Origin: Hippopus hippopus
Lineage: Eukaryota > Mollusca > Bivalvia > Cardiida > Cardiidae
Assembly: GCA_946811185.2 (NCBI GenBank)
Contig: OX328106.1
Span: forward strand, 11,946,777-12,010,776
Length of the DNA: 64,000 nucleotides
Reading direction: 5' to 3'
Numbering within the stretch: position 1 is the stretch's first letter; every line of letters begins with the position of its first letter. The translations under genes and the position numbers were made by a program. The notes under the pieces are model-generated. The model was not told where the DNA came from. It saw only the letters and a list, made by a program, of their open reading frames with translations, and ran no database searches. This document shows, piece after piece, positions 32,101-40,884 of this stretch.

Positions 32101-34992
32101 TTACTAAAATGACGCCAAGGACAGAGGAAGTACTTCTGATTTGAAATCTGTATTAAATTGAGTAAATGGGATGAAACTTGAATGAAATTATCACAGAAAA
32201 AACTTACATATTTTATGTACATGTACCTATATTTTTATCTTTTTATCTGAAATTTAGAGCCATTTTAAAATGTACAAAAGTGTTACCTTACTTTCCGGAC
32301 ACCCTGTACATTTAGACTATTGTAGTTGATACTACATTGTGATGAATACAGACAGCTCCAAAGAACAAGAGAGCAATGATAGTCTGTACCGGTCCACTGG
32401 CTAACAAAGTAAGTAAGCAACAACTGATATGGAAAATGACATTAACAGTATTTACTATAAGTTAGTTATTCATAAAATATTTTCCAAAAAAAAAAAAAAA
32501 AAATCGAAAGCCTTCACCCACATCTTCATGACAAAAGCACTGCATGTGGGTGCCAATGCTCGGCTGCATTTGCTTGATTTTCAGTGGAAATTCTATGTCA
32601 ATAAAAGGACATAAGTGTGTCAAAAATATTTAGATGGTTGCCTGCCCTTGTTGTATAGGTTGCCCTTTCAATCGTTGACAAGTTGTCAAAGTTTGAAGTA
32701 ATTTTTTTTTCAGTTAAAACAGAGATATTATAAAATTTCAAAGTTTTTGCATGATGATGACGCCAGGGCTACAACAATACCTAGGTGTTTTCTTCTGGGA
32801 AAAAAAAAAACAGGTTTGCTTTGCAAAGGGTAAAGTTATAACTCAAGGCAGGTAGAGTTAATATTTAGAAGAGAATCAAGAGTAAGACAAATTCTCACTA
32901 GATTTGGTGATTCCATCAGAAAAGGCATTGTAACACTGATGCGCATGAGGTTTATTCTGGATCATTGTGTGTTTATTACAATTGTTTACATCGTTACAGC
33001 AGTACAGGATTCCCTCACTTCCGTTTCTCTGAAACTAAAATAAAGGTCAAGACTGGAGTGGGGGGGGCTTAGAACAAAATTCTTCAAAAAAAAAAAGAAG
33101 TAAAAAATATTCCTCCCCTGAAACCAACAATGTGAATACTCAATAGAGTTGTCTCATTAACTCTTTACCAAATGACAAAATTTTAGACTTATCCAAATTG
33201 AAAGCATCTGCAGCCAACAAGATAAATAATACTTAAAAATTGAGATTTATATTTGGAAGGTAGGAAAATATTGTAGGAAAAGGAGAAAATGCTGGTTACC
33301 AGCATTTTCTCCTTTTCCCACAATTTTATCAAAAGCCTCTTTCCCTAAGGTCGTTAAAAGTCAGGATTATGTGTTAAAGGGTTCGGTCAGTTCTAATGTG
33401 TATCCCTGGCACATGTTTGAAAGAAAAAAAAAAAAAAAAAAATGACAGAAATATCACTCAAAAATTCCTTTTCTCTGCAGGAATTCATGATTAAACCTTA
33501 ATAATATGGAGCCGATATTTTTGCAGATACTGATACTTTAACCCTTTACCAAACAATCCCTGGTTTTTACGACCCAGAGGAAGAAGCCTTCTGAAAACAC
33601 TGTGGGAAAAGGAGAAAATGCTGGTAACCAGCATTTTCTCCTTTTCCCACAGTGTTTTCTACTCTTCTGAAGTCAAGTTTCAATTTTTGAGTCACATTTT
33701 TTTTGTCGTCTGCAAATGCTTTCAATTTGGACAAGTCTAAAATTTTGTCGTTTGGTAAAGAGTTAACTCTTTACTAACAATGAGTTTTAGAGTCTTCAAA
33801 CTTAAGAGCATTTACAGGCGAACAATCTGAAAGTGGTAAGAAAGAACTGAAGCTCATTGACAGGGTAGAAAACATTGTGAGAAAAGGAGAAAATGCTGGT
33901 TTCCAGCATTTTCTCCTTTTCTCACATTATTTTCAAAAAGCCATTTCCTTAGGGTTGTGAAAACACTGATTTGTTTGGTAAAAGAGTTATACCAGCTTTC
34001 ACTGAGCATAGCTCATATAGAAGAGCCAATATTTTTGTACAGAAAAAAAGATACTTGTTTCCCATTATCAGTTTCTTTATGTGCTCGTAAATACTTTGCT
34101 CCTGTATCTAAAATGTACCATTTATGGAAAATATTTTCTGTAGTTCTTCTTTGAAACTTAGCAATTAAAAAAAAAAATTAAAAAAAAAAAAAAAAAAAAA
34201 ATAAGCCTTTATCATACAATTTAATATGTTTACATCCAAGAGGAGGAAGGCTTTTTGAAATCACTGTGTATGGTAACGAGCATTTTCTCTTTTTTTCCCA
34301 TGATTTGTTATATTCTGTTACAGACAACTTCCATTTCATCTGAGCCTTACTCTGTGAAAAGAGGGTTTAATATATCTGCAAAAAGGACTGCACAGGCTGA
34401 CCTGGGGTGAAAATTTTTGCTATTGGTCTATTTTATGTATGGACAATCTACCTAATTCTAGTAATTCAGTTGGTTACTGGACAAAATGAATTTTATGGAC
34501 CCATAATTTCATGATGACTATCTTTGTTCCATACATCACAGAGATCTATGCATTTCTTGTCTGCAAATGCTTCTAATATAGGCCAGTCTACAATTTATCT
34601 GTCTGGTTAAGTGCTAAATAAATTCATTATGTAAATGATAAAATTGCGTTTAGAGAACATGAAAAAGACTTACACTGAAGCCTACATTCATTTGTCGACC
34701 AGTACAGGCATGTTCAAAGTCACAGCTGTATTCCACAGTAAACGTCTTAACTGACATACCATCTCCTTCTTCACTGGTTTGAAACTTTTTAAATGCCATG
34801 CAATAGAAACTGTCTACAGTAGGCTGACCCTGAGTCTCATTTCCCTCCTGATTTGGCAGAAGCTTTGTGGAAAATGTATTCCCAAGAGACGTAGAGCCAG
34901 TCACACATGATTGGTTTTTCCAGCCTGACAAATCATCCTCTATGCCTTTCCAACAGTACTGTACTGCAGTTACTGTCTTACCAATACCACAG
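26151..34992 (-). CDS. Two-LU-domain (Ly6/uPAR three-finger) single-pass membrane protein; signal-peptide exon missing
   Basis: Five exons read 34992-34674, 33028-32899, 30493-30321, 29385-29208 and 26296-26151 (stop TAA at 26153-26151). Phases fit throughout: 0, 1, 0, 1. Borders are canonical, e.g. GTTTCAG|CTGTGG, GCTG|GTAAGT, TATTTCAG|CTATAG. For the exon 2 donor the fitting site is CTA|GTGAGA. About 314 residues are visible. LU domain 1 runs from CGIGK to the hallmark LYCCNDVNNCN at the end of exon 2. LU domain 2 starts at HQCYNAFSDG, continues with LETCPSEDTYC, and closes with EVCCCKDDICF. A threonine/glycine-rich stalk follows, then the hydrophobic segment ILIGIGIAIGLLLA, completed across the last intron by IAIFIV, and a basic stop-transfer KYRKFKSSKK. 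The tail of about 40 residues contains MVYSAV. LU domains are extracellular disulphide folds; most family members are GPI-anchored, so a transmembrane form with a tail is less usual. The exon with the signal peptide and first LxC motif was not located upstream. No kinase domain follows, so it is not a TGF-beta-type receptor. Ligand unknown. Confidence 0.85.
26523..26728 (+). mobile_element. tRNA-derived SINE, fourth family, nested
   Basis: GTGAGATAGAGCGTCAGCC A-box region and CGCGTTCGATACCCGG B-box. Tail TTTCTCAATCGATGTAAAAT. Short AAAATG-like repeats lie on each side. Confidence 0.75.
26733..26940 (+). mobile_element. PB-MITE copy
   Basis: TTAA at 26729-26732 and 26941-26944; perfect ends and hairpin. 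Confidence 0.95.
27287..28626 (-). mobile_element. Intact mariner transposon
   Basis: 1340-bp element with 33-bp terminal inverted repeats (27287-27319 and 28594-28626, starting CGAGGGTTGTTCGATATG, one mismatch), flanked by TA at 27285-27286 and 28627-28628. It carries one uninterrupted transposase gene on the minus strand. It sits in the last intron of the LU membrane protein gene, in the same transcriptional direction. Near-identical ends and an open frame imply a young insertion. Confidence 0.95.
27361..28434 (-). CDS. Mariner-family transposase, intact
   Basis: Cut-and-paste transposase of 357 residues. The ATG at 28434 is preferred; the frame extends further upstream only with a TTG. 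An N-terminal helix-turn-helix region (VSYETVRRWRK, then the linker KSGRPVT and a second HTH, RYTVRDIANAVGISLSRVHFIL) precedes the catalytic core. The mariner DD34D triad is complete: D164 (LTGDETW), D259 (LLHDNAPSH) and D294 (YSPDLAPCDFFLF), with exactly 34 residues between the last two. WVPHxL-like text appears as WIPHILTDDQK. No stops or frameshifts are seen, so it could be active if transcribed. Confidence 0.95.
   Translation of the reverse strand: MVGKRIKNIKGIRAYIKVRTKLSHSVMQIFTELGEVYGSDKVSYETVRRWRKIFLTGTESIKDAAKSGRPVTVRGKANVSKVREIIESDGRYTVRDIANAVGISLSRVHFILEHILKVRKISARWIPHILTDDQKRVRVQTAKQLLKMFPKFNQRQFANILTGDETWVYYLEPVRKIGNKIWLTKHGRRPVVAKRSISTKKVLYCIFFSCDGIAVQIPVLKGESVTGQYYRDAILKKVKKYYLKRRPVSGFRHVRLLHDNAPSHTSELVKQFLKLEKVTVLPHPPYSPDLAPCDFFLFPKLKKFLSGCCYKSRQALGSAISQCLRGLPKSAYHDAFQKWIQRLKLCVSNRREYFEGM
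28640..29072. other. LU gene intron DNA, nothing identified
   Basis: Single-copy AT-rich DNA between the mariner and a polyA tract. Confidence 0.4.
29073..29115 (+). repeat. A43 homopolymer
   Basis: Uninterrupted A run. Confidence 0.97.
29499..29727 (-). mobile_element. PB-MITE copy
   Basis: TTAA at 29495-29498 and 29728-29731; hairpin worn. Confidence 0.8.
29732..29903 (+). mobile_element. PB-MITE copy sharing a TTAA with its neighbour
   Basis: Starts CTCTTTACCAAAGG and has a short left arm. Confidence 0.75.
29948..30270 (+). mobile_element. SINE 3' fragment interrupted by a PB-MITE
   Basis: GAAAAGCATAGAAAAATGCAC and ACTGAAATAATGTTGAAAAT match the SINE tail. It resumes after the insert as TTAAACACATTC. 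Confidence 0.7.
30032..30252 (-). mobile_element. PB-MITE nested in a SINE tail
   Basis: TTAA at 30028-30031 and 30253-30256; the empty site GTTAAACAC is typical of the SINE. Confidence 0.88.
30565..30757 (+). mobile_element. PB-MITE, worn
   Basis: TTTAATCTGTTACCAAGC left end; hairpin GCTGGTTACTAGC. Confidence 0.65.
30758..30982 (+). mobile_element. PB-MITE, worn
   Basis: CACACCAAATGACAAAATTC left end; right end TTATTTGGTAAAAGG. Confidence 0.65.
31005..31235 (+). mobile_element. PB-MITE, worn
   Basis: CCTTTGACCACACATC left end; right end TGTGTGGTACAGG. Confidence 0.6.
31280..32306. mobile_element. Decayed mariner-like transposon
   Basis: The ends CAAGGTTTCCTGAAAGTAAG and, inverted, CAGGGTGTCCGGAAAGTAAG form an imperfect repeat of about 35 bp, each next to a TA (31278-31279 and 32307-32308). 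A minus-strand remnant inside (31663-31932) reads NMWFMLDGAKAHTSNTE and later TYPDFRPC, degraded versions of the second and third catalytic motifs of a Tc1/mariner transposase. Length 1027 bp, shorter than an intact element. It lies in an LU gene intron. Confidence 0.75.
31663..31932 (-). pseudogene. Tc1/mariner transposase fragment
   Basis: The 89-codon remnant retains MLDGAKAHT, comparable to the catalytic D-containing HDNAPxH block, and a worn PDFRPC block. The N-terminal DNA-binding part and the first catalytic motif are not recognisable. Confidence 0.6.
32505..32800 (+). repeat. Dispersed repeat, copy 3
   Basis: GCACTGCATGTGGGTGCCAA, TTGCATGATGATGACGCC and GGGCTACAACAATACCT are shared with copy 2. 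Confidence 0.75.
33161..33382 (+). mobile_element. PB-MITE copy
   Basis: TTAA at 33157-33160; full hairpin. Confidence 0.85.
33542..33762 (-). mobile_element. PB-MITE copy
   Basis: TTAA at 33538-33541 and 33763-33766; perfect hairpin. Confidence 0.93.
33767..33987 (+). mobile_element. PB-MITE copy, sharing TTAA with the previous one
   Basis: Starts CTCTTTACTAACAATG; hairpin GCTGGTTTCCAGC. Confidence 0.8.
34199..34615 (-). mobile_element. PB-MITE interrupted by a GCGCAG element
   Basis: Left part 34199-34338 (GCCTTTATCATACAATT and a damaged hairpin). The right part 34553-34615 (CTTGTCTGCAAATGCTTC) ends CTGTCTGGTTAAG. Confidence 0.65.
34340..34552. mobile_element. GCGCAG element, truncated, nested in a PB-MITE
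   Basis: CTGAGCCTTACTCTGTG left end. The right end stops at ATCACAGAGATC and the core is half gone. Confidence 0.7.
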
Positions 34993-35040
34993 CTGAAACA
35001 ATGAAGGTAGCTTGTCATTAGTTCATCCATCGTTAGCTTT

Positions 35041-35235
35041 TAACTCTACCAGGCCACAAAATTTTATGATTGTCCCAATCGAAAGCATTTACAATTTCCA
35101 CATTAAATGTCCCTAAAATCAAAGGGTTAGTCTCTGATAGGAGAAAAAAACATTGAGGAAAAAAAGTAGAAATTGCTGGCTCACTTTTAAAAGCCTTCTA
35201 TCTCAGGGTTGTCAAAACCTGGCATAGTTTAGTTA
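35041..35235 (+). mobile_element. PB-MITE, heavily worn
   Basis: TTTTAACTCTACCAGGCC left end; the arm CCAATCGAAAGCATTTAC; hairpin mostly lost. Confidence 0.5.
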
Positions 35236-35622
35236 AGAAATAATCTTCTTTCTATTGTGGTTTATCATTCAATAAACCACAGTTGTGAGTTATGAGGCAC
35301 AATAAATAATCAACGGGGGTGATAGCCCGAGTGGTTTATTCATTGCGCCTCATAACTCACAACATGGTTTATTGAACGATAAACCACGATAGAAAGAAGA
35401 TTATTTCGATTCCAACATGACCACCTCTTAATCAAAAGAAAACAAGTTCATACTTAGAGTAAAAACGCGGATGCAGATTATATTCCACTGAATAACTTAC
35501 TTTATACAGAATGACGTCACTCTATATAGAATGACGTCACTCTACATAGAATAATGTAGATTTTATCACGCTTTCGTTGCACTGTGTTTATAGAGCAGAA
35601 TTCACGTGTCATGTTAGAATAA
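35233..35622 (+). repeat. CRE-pair repeat, copy 2
   Basis: Near-identical to 8523-8922, with TGACGTCA at 35512-35519 and 35532-35539. Confidence 0.9.
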
Positions 35623-35658
35623 CAGATTAAAGCACCAAACCAAACAGACTTCAAGTAT

Positions 35659-35850
35659 ATGAACCATTCTCTGTGAAAAGGGGGCTTAATGTATCTGCAA
35701 AAAGCATTGACCCAAGTCAGCCTGCGCAGTCTGCACAGGCTGACATTGGTTGACACTTTTTGCCATTAGTAAATTTTCCGCATGACAATGGGCCATTCTA
35801 CCTCCAGATCCACTGGATTGTTAGACTAAATGGATTTTACGGATCCTTAA
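35659..35850. mobile_element. GCGCAG element, right quarter missing
   Basis: Stops abruptly at GGATCC then TTAA, the border of the PB-MITE. Confidence 0.85.
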
Positions 35851-36071
35851 GTCTTTACCAAACAACAAAATTTTAGACTTGTCCAAATTGAAAGCATTTG
35901 CAGACGACAAAATAAATGTAACTGAAAAATTGAACTTTGTTTTGGAAAGGGTAGAAAACATTGTGGTAAAAGGAGAAAATGCTGGTTACTGGCATTTTTG
36001 CCTTTTCCCACAATGTTTTCAAAAGGCTTATTTCTCATGGTCGTTAAAAGTCGAGATTGTGTGGTACAGGG
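35851..36071 (+). mobile_element. PB-MITE at the duplication junction
   Basis: TTAA at 35847-35850 and 36072-36075; good arms; hairpin slightly worn. Confidence 0.9.
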
Positions 36072-36103
36072 TTAAAGCACCAAACAAAACAGACTTCAAG
36101 TAT

Positions 36104-36369
36104 TTGCACCAATCTCTGTGAAAAGAGGGCTTAATGTATCTGCAAACAGTATTGACCAATGTCAGCCTGCGCAGTCTGCACAGGCTGACATTGGTTGACA
36201 CTTTTTTGCTATTTGTAAATTTTCTGCATGATAAAGGACCATTCTACCTCCAGATTCACTGGATTGTTAGACTAAATGGATTTTATGGATCTTTAATTAT
36301 GTGACCACTTGTTTTGTATAATGCATCATGGAGATGCTTTAAACATCCTTTTGCCAGAGCATGGCTCAT
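36104..36369. mobile_element. GCGCAG element, complete
   Basis: Core CAGCCTGCGCAGTCTGCAC; right end AGAGCATGGCTCAT. Confidence 0.85.
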
Positions 36370-36430
36370 ACGGAAAATTGACCAACGCATTTCAGTTTTC
36401 AAAGGTGTGAAAGACTATTTCGTTGAAAAA

Positions 36431-36496
36431 AGGAAAGTGTAGATTTTTTGACTGAACGCAAACTCCATGCAGTCTTATCTTGATCTATCATGTCCA
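36431..36496. repeat. RATCAG hairpin, worn
   Basis: Right arm GCAGTCTTATCTTGATC with a partial left arm. Confidence 0.55.
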
Positions 36497-36595
36497 CAAG
36501 TGCCCAAGTCTAATTGTTCCACATAACAAACCTCAGCTCACCACATATAAAGTATAAAGCTATTACATAATTAAGATAATCCTTGACTCTGTTAA

Positions 36596-36813
36596 CTCTT
36601 CACCAGACAACAAAATTTTAGACTTACAAAACTTGTACAAATTGAAAGCATTTGCAGAGGGCAATTCAATTATGCCTAAAAAAATGGTTTTCATCTGTGA
36701 TAGGTAAGGATTATTAAGGAAACATGGTGGGAGAAGAAGAAAATGGCAGAAAACAATCCAGGGAAGGTAGAATTGCTTTTAGTTGATTGGAGAACATTCT
36801 GATGGACATTGTG
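36596..36813 (+). mobile_element. PB-MITE, worn
   Basis: TTAA at 36592-36595, CTCTTCACCAGACAAC left end; the hairpin is decayed. Confidence 0.6.
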
Positions 36814-36817
36814 TTAA

Positions 36818-37045
36818 CTCATTAACAAAAACTCCTGAATTTTAACAACCCTGAGATAGATAGATTTTCAAAACATTGTGGAAAAAGGAGAAAATGCTGG
36901 TAACCAGTATTTTGACCTTTTTCCACAATGTTTTCTACAGTTTTAAAGACAGGAATGATCTTTTGACCTATATTGCCTTTAATCGATTTGTCTTCAACAA
37001 GTGCTTATGATTTGGCCAAGTCCAAACTTTTGTTGTGTGGTAGAG
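36818..37045 (-). mobile_element. PB-MITE copy
   Basis: TTAA at 36814-36817 and 37046-37049; hairpin GCTGGTAACCAG. Confidence 0.8.
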
Positions 37046-37074
37046 TTAATCCGTGTTGCCTTTATCCAGGACTG

Positions 37075-37125
37075 CACCTTCAGTCTGAAGGATTGCTCCA
37101 ATGTTATTTTTGTGATTGGGTCTCC
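37075..37125. repeat. Half copy of the CCTTCAGTCTGAAGG foldback
   Basis: CACCTTCAGTCTGAAGGATTG and TTTTTGTGATTGGGTCTCC match the left arm of 38326-38430. Confidence 0.65.
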
Positions 37126-37199
37126 GCAACCCTTCAGAGCAGCCCTTCTTTAATACCATCTGGAAATCTCAACATCTTACCGGTCATTTTTCAGTCGGC

Positions 37200-38320
37200 T
37201 TAATGTGTCTTTAATCTGCCTGTCAGCTATGAAAATGGACATGAATCGATAGATAAATGATTTAACTTCACGTTGACACCAAGTTTAGTGCAAGGTTTTC
37301 ATTCATTCTTTTGTAATTTAACATTTATTTGACATAAACACATCTGGCTAATTTGTAAACAAACACTCATTATAAATTTAGTTAACTGCGCATGCGTGGT
37401 CAATTTGATTTGAAAAAATGATATTGTGTGATCGGCAATGTAAGTGATAAATACAACTCCTCGTAAATGAAATACATCCAGTACATTTAGTTTTCCTTTC
37501 AATGCCCAAGCTGATAACACAGAAGCCGATAAATTGTGAAAAAAAAGAACTTTACTGTACTGGAAGTGACTTCCGAAACTTCCGCAGTAAATGTCAAGCC
37601 TAGTTTTGACTTCCTGGGAAGTAGGTCAATGGATATTTACATTCCGAAATAATGGAATTACAAGGAGGTAACAATGTCATTTTTTAATTATTTCGGTGTT
37701 TTTGTAGAGATTAATCATTAGTCTATCGATTCAGGACCTTATTGTTCACTGACAAAGAAAAGATCGACGCATACGGCCATTTGAAACTATGCCGGTATTT
37801 TAATTTTTCACTCCAGATGGGTCATATAAGCGGCTGCTGCGGGGGGCTAGCGGAGAAAGAATCACAAAAATAACATCGGTGCTAATCCCGGAATCGGGGG
37901 TATCCAGGACTAAAATACAGTCGTTTAGGCAGTAACGGATCGCTAACGAAATTATCGCTGCGTACGTTTTTAATCCATCATATATGGGATAATAAATGAT
38001 ACCATTCGACAGCAAAATATGTGATCTTTCAAAAGCAGTCCACATTTTTAGCTGAAAAATCGTTTTACGATAAAAAATACCTTCTTTTTCAAAGACGCTA
38101 ATTAGGTCAATAGCGGATAGCTTTGGGTAGTAACGGATAGTATAGACTAATGTAGTTGAGGGGTCATCTCAAATCAGTCTGAAAGCTGCCAAGTGCCGTA
38201 AATCTACAATTAAATCGTTGGTGGTGCACTTTTGATATATTTACATGGATCCAGAGTTTGATTCACAGACAGGCCAAGATTGTTTTTAACATTTAACAAT
38301 TTTAGTCGTAGTCTCAGCAC
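37200..38320. other. Mostly unassigned DNA
   Basis: Short open frames only. About 37840-37960 weakly resembles 41080-41260 (AGGCAGTAACGGATC, AATAACATCGG), suggesting a diverged repeat pair. Confidence 0.35.
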
Positions 38321-38325
38321 TACCT

Positions 38326-38430
38326 ACCTTCAGTCTGAAGGCTTGCTCTGATGTTATTTTTGTGATTGGGTCTCCGGAGTGGAGAAACAATCAAAAAATA
38401 ACATCGGAGCTCTCCTTCGGATTGAAGGTA
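38326..38430. mobile_element. Foldback MITE with CCTTCAGTCTGAAGG ends
   Basis: Arms of about 42 bp: TACCTTCAGTCTGAAGG and ATGTTATTTTTGTGATT on the left, complements at 38389-38430. Confidence 0.8.
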
Positions 38431-38434
38431 AGCA

Positions 38435-39295
38435 CTACCCAGCCAATCCAGTTGCAAGGGAGGTTTTTTTTGTGTGCCGTAATTGTAATTGAAAAGGCCA
38501 CGAAATAGACTGTAAGGTTAATTGGCTTCAGTAAAATGGTTGAAAGTAGAAAACAGCATCCTTTTTAAATGGTATTTGAAAAGGGGGGGGGGGCAATTTC
38601 AAGGCATAAGTCAGAGATAAAGAGTGGTAAACTACATCAATTCACTGTTTAATGATATCGAATGTTGCACTCAAGTGGAATTTTAAAACAGTATAAACTA
38701 GTCAAACCGGTATACTGACACATTCATGAATCAGTAACCCATGGTTGTGTCAGTAACTATATTAATTTCTGTCTCCCATTATATGATATTCTTTTTAGGT
38801 GAAATTTGAAAAAAAAAAAGTTTTGACTATAAGTGAGAATTCCTCATGATCAGCATTTTCACCATTTTTTGCTTCATTGTTTTCACTGAAAGCTCATAAA
38901 AAACAAACATGCTCTCTAGAAACACTCCAGCCAATAGTTTGACATCATTAACATACAACACAGTTTGTTCCCAAATATTTTGTTAGTACAGGACATCATC
39001 TTTCTTCATCAATATGAAATAAACAGGTTTGTATTGCATGGAAATCAATGTTGCGCAACTTGATCATAATGAGCACTTTCATCAATTGTCAGTTTTTTTT
39101 TCGAACCAAATATGTACATGTATGTTAAAATCTGTCTTAAATTATATCTGAGGATGGCTGTTTATTCTTTTGTAAGGAATATCAATGAAACAATCCACAA
39201 CCATACAAGGAAGATGAAACCAATTAAAGAAGGCACAGCAAGTTAGTTGTTGCAGATATGCTAGTTAGGACAACAGTTTTACCTATTGATACAGA
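38435..39295. other. Nothing identified
   Basis: AT-rich DNA; no gene or strong repeat. Confidence 0.4.
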
Positions 39296-39298
39296 ATA

Positions 39299-39376
39299 CA
39301 GGGGGGTGCAAAAGTAGGTATACAGTGTATAATATGTCACTAATTATACACTGTATACCTACTTTTGCACCCCCTG
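39299..39376. mobile_element. 78-bp near-perfect palindrome, mariner-type MITE
   Basis: CAGGGGGGTGCAAAAGTAGG mirrored by its complement, flanked by TA at 39297-39298 and 39377-39378. The arms of about 34 bp are essentially identical. Confidence 0.88.
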
Positions 39377-39659
39377 TATATTGAGTAAAGTGTGCCATAC
39401 AAAGAATATCTGTCTGATGGGAGGGGGGGTGGTTACAACATATTTTGGCAAGTTATTTGCTTCAAAAGAGGAGGGTTTTCAGTTATATAATGCAGTTACA
39501 GCTAATTGTATGCTGCTTTATACTAAAAGCTCCATGGTAAGATGTAAAAAGCTTTGACTGTCTGATGAAATCCCAGATACAGTTCTTAGAATAAATAATC
39601 AGTAACCTGAATATTCATTACACTGCCTTTTGGCATTGAAGACATCGTTTTATTTAGCT

Positions 39660-39838
39660 CTTTAAGCATACAACAATGTTTTAGACTGCTCCAAAATGAA
39701 AGCATTTGCAGCTCTAGGACAAATTATAATTATATGGCTCAAATTACTGTTTCTAAAAAGTTTGCTATACCTTGAGGGAAGTAAAAGGAGAAAATGATGG
39801 TTACAAGCATTTTCTCCTCTTATCACGATGTTTTCAAG
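39660..39838 (+). mobile_element. PB-MITE, worn, abutting the stop codon of the unidentified gene
   Basis: CTCTTTAAGCATACAAC left end, arm AATGAAAGCATTTGCAG, hairpin remnant GAAAATGATGGTTACAAGC. Confidence 0.65.
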
Positions 39839-39841
39839 ACT

Positions 39842-40880
39842 CTAGTTGCTTAGGCATATAATTATATCTGCTACAGTCCGCAATAAATCATAAAAACAAC
39901 TTGTCAATGACCTAAGTCTTAGTGGCAGATGACCTATAGTTAAACCTGCTACATCAGATATTATATGATTTCTTTGTTGATCTGTGACCATTTTATGTAG
40001 AGTTATATCAGATATCAATAAATCTGGAATCCACAGTAGACAAGCATTTTTGTCATTCATATTGGAGTATTCTCTATTGACCAATAACTTTGTTTTTGTT
40101 TCAGCTTGTGGTGGCTTTATTTCAAAGGCACAATAGCCTTGAATTACTGAGTTTTCTGTCAAAACAGTTGCAATGCCACTGCATGCAGAACTGAGGGTTG
40201 ATTTTTCTTTGTTGAAGAAGACAGTTATCAGATGGTTCAGTCATGAGTACCTGAAACAAGACAAAGCTTCATATAATTAATGCACAAATTCACACTGGCC
40301 TTGCTTGAGCTTTTACCACTTACATTTACTGTTTTTTTTTTGTAAAAGGTCTATTTATCTGTTGATATAAGTGCTAGTGGCACTAAATTTCCACCATGCA
40401 TTGGTCACAATGACCATAATTATTACAATTTATGCAAGATATAAACTAGTCTACAAACACTTTGATCAGAGATGAAGATCAACACACCCTAAGGTGCAGT
40501 TTTGACAAGATACCTGGTTTTAACCAATACCAGATATACATAAACCCCTTTATCACAAAGTACAGTTCCTGATTTTACAGTGACCTATATTTAATATTTT
40601 CTAGACCTTCATCCTCATTTTAAAAAGTTACAGATTAAGTTCAATTCACATTTTACGTTGATTTGACAGTCAACATTGATTTTGGGAAGGCCCCTCTGAA
40701 GTTCTGCATATAAACATTACCTCGCAAGGCTGATCCGCTACTGACCAAATCGGGTGTGGTATCTTTAGGTCAATATTCAATGTCACGCGTTCATACATGG
40801 AGCTGGTATTCTTTGTGGTAAAAGAAGACATATTTATATACCATTTCATACCAAAAACTCGTGATTTAAACTTTACATAC
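39842..40880 (-). CDS. Unidentified gene, two exons with an apparent homopolymer frameshift
   Basis: Exon 40880-40721 follows the acceptor CAATCAAATTTTCAG, reads 53 codons (starting YVKFKSRVFGMKWY, ending WSVADQPCE) and stops at GAG|GTAATG in phase 0. Exon 40250 downwards follows CTTGTTTCAG and reads VLMTEPSDNCLLQQRK in phase. At the T5 run 40202-40206 (A5 on the coding strand) the open frame changes by one base. It then continues for about 120 codons, with SGIATVLTENSVIQGY, KMVTDQQRNHIISDV and LLRTVADIIICLSN, to a TAG at 39844-39842. Both the codon pattern and the splice-linked open frames on each side of the shift argue for a real gene with either a one-base assembly error or a recent inactivating mutation. 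The first exon begins with one base of a split codon, so at least one exon lies upstream. I do not recognise the family. A PB-MITE remnant abuts the stop codon. Confidence 0.55.
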
Positions 40881-40884
40881 CTGA

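Larger units (their letters stand above)
35627..36296 (+). repeat. TTAA-to-TTAA direct duplication flanking a PB-MITE
   Basis: 35627-35850 and 36072-36296 are near-identical (AGCACCAAAC, ACAGACTTCAAGTAT, then the first three quarters of a GCGCAG element). Each begins and ends at a TTAA. Between them lies one PB-MITE. Confidence 0.9.

Noticed and set aside
37299..37520. Candidate signal-peptide exon for the LU gene
   Set aside because: Starts without ATG, no clear signal peptide and no donor in the required phase.
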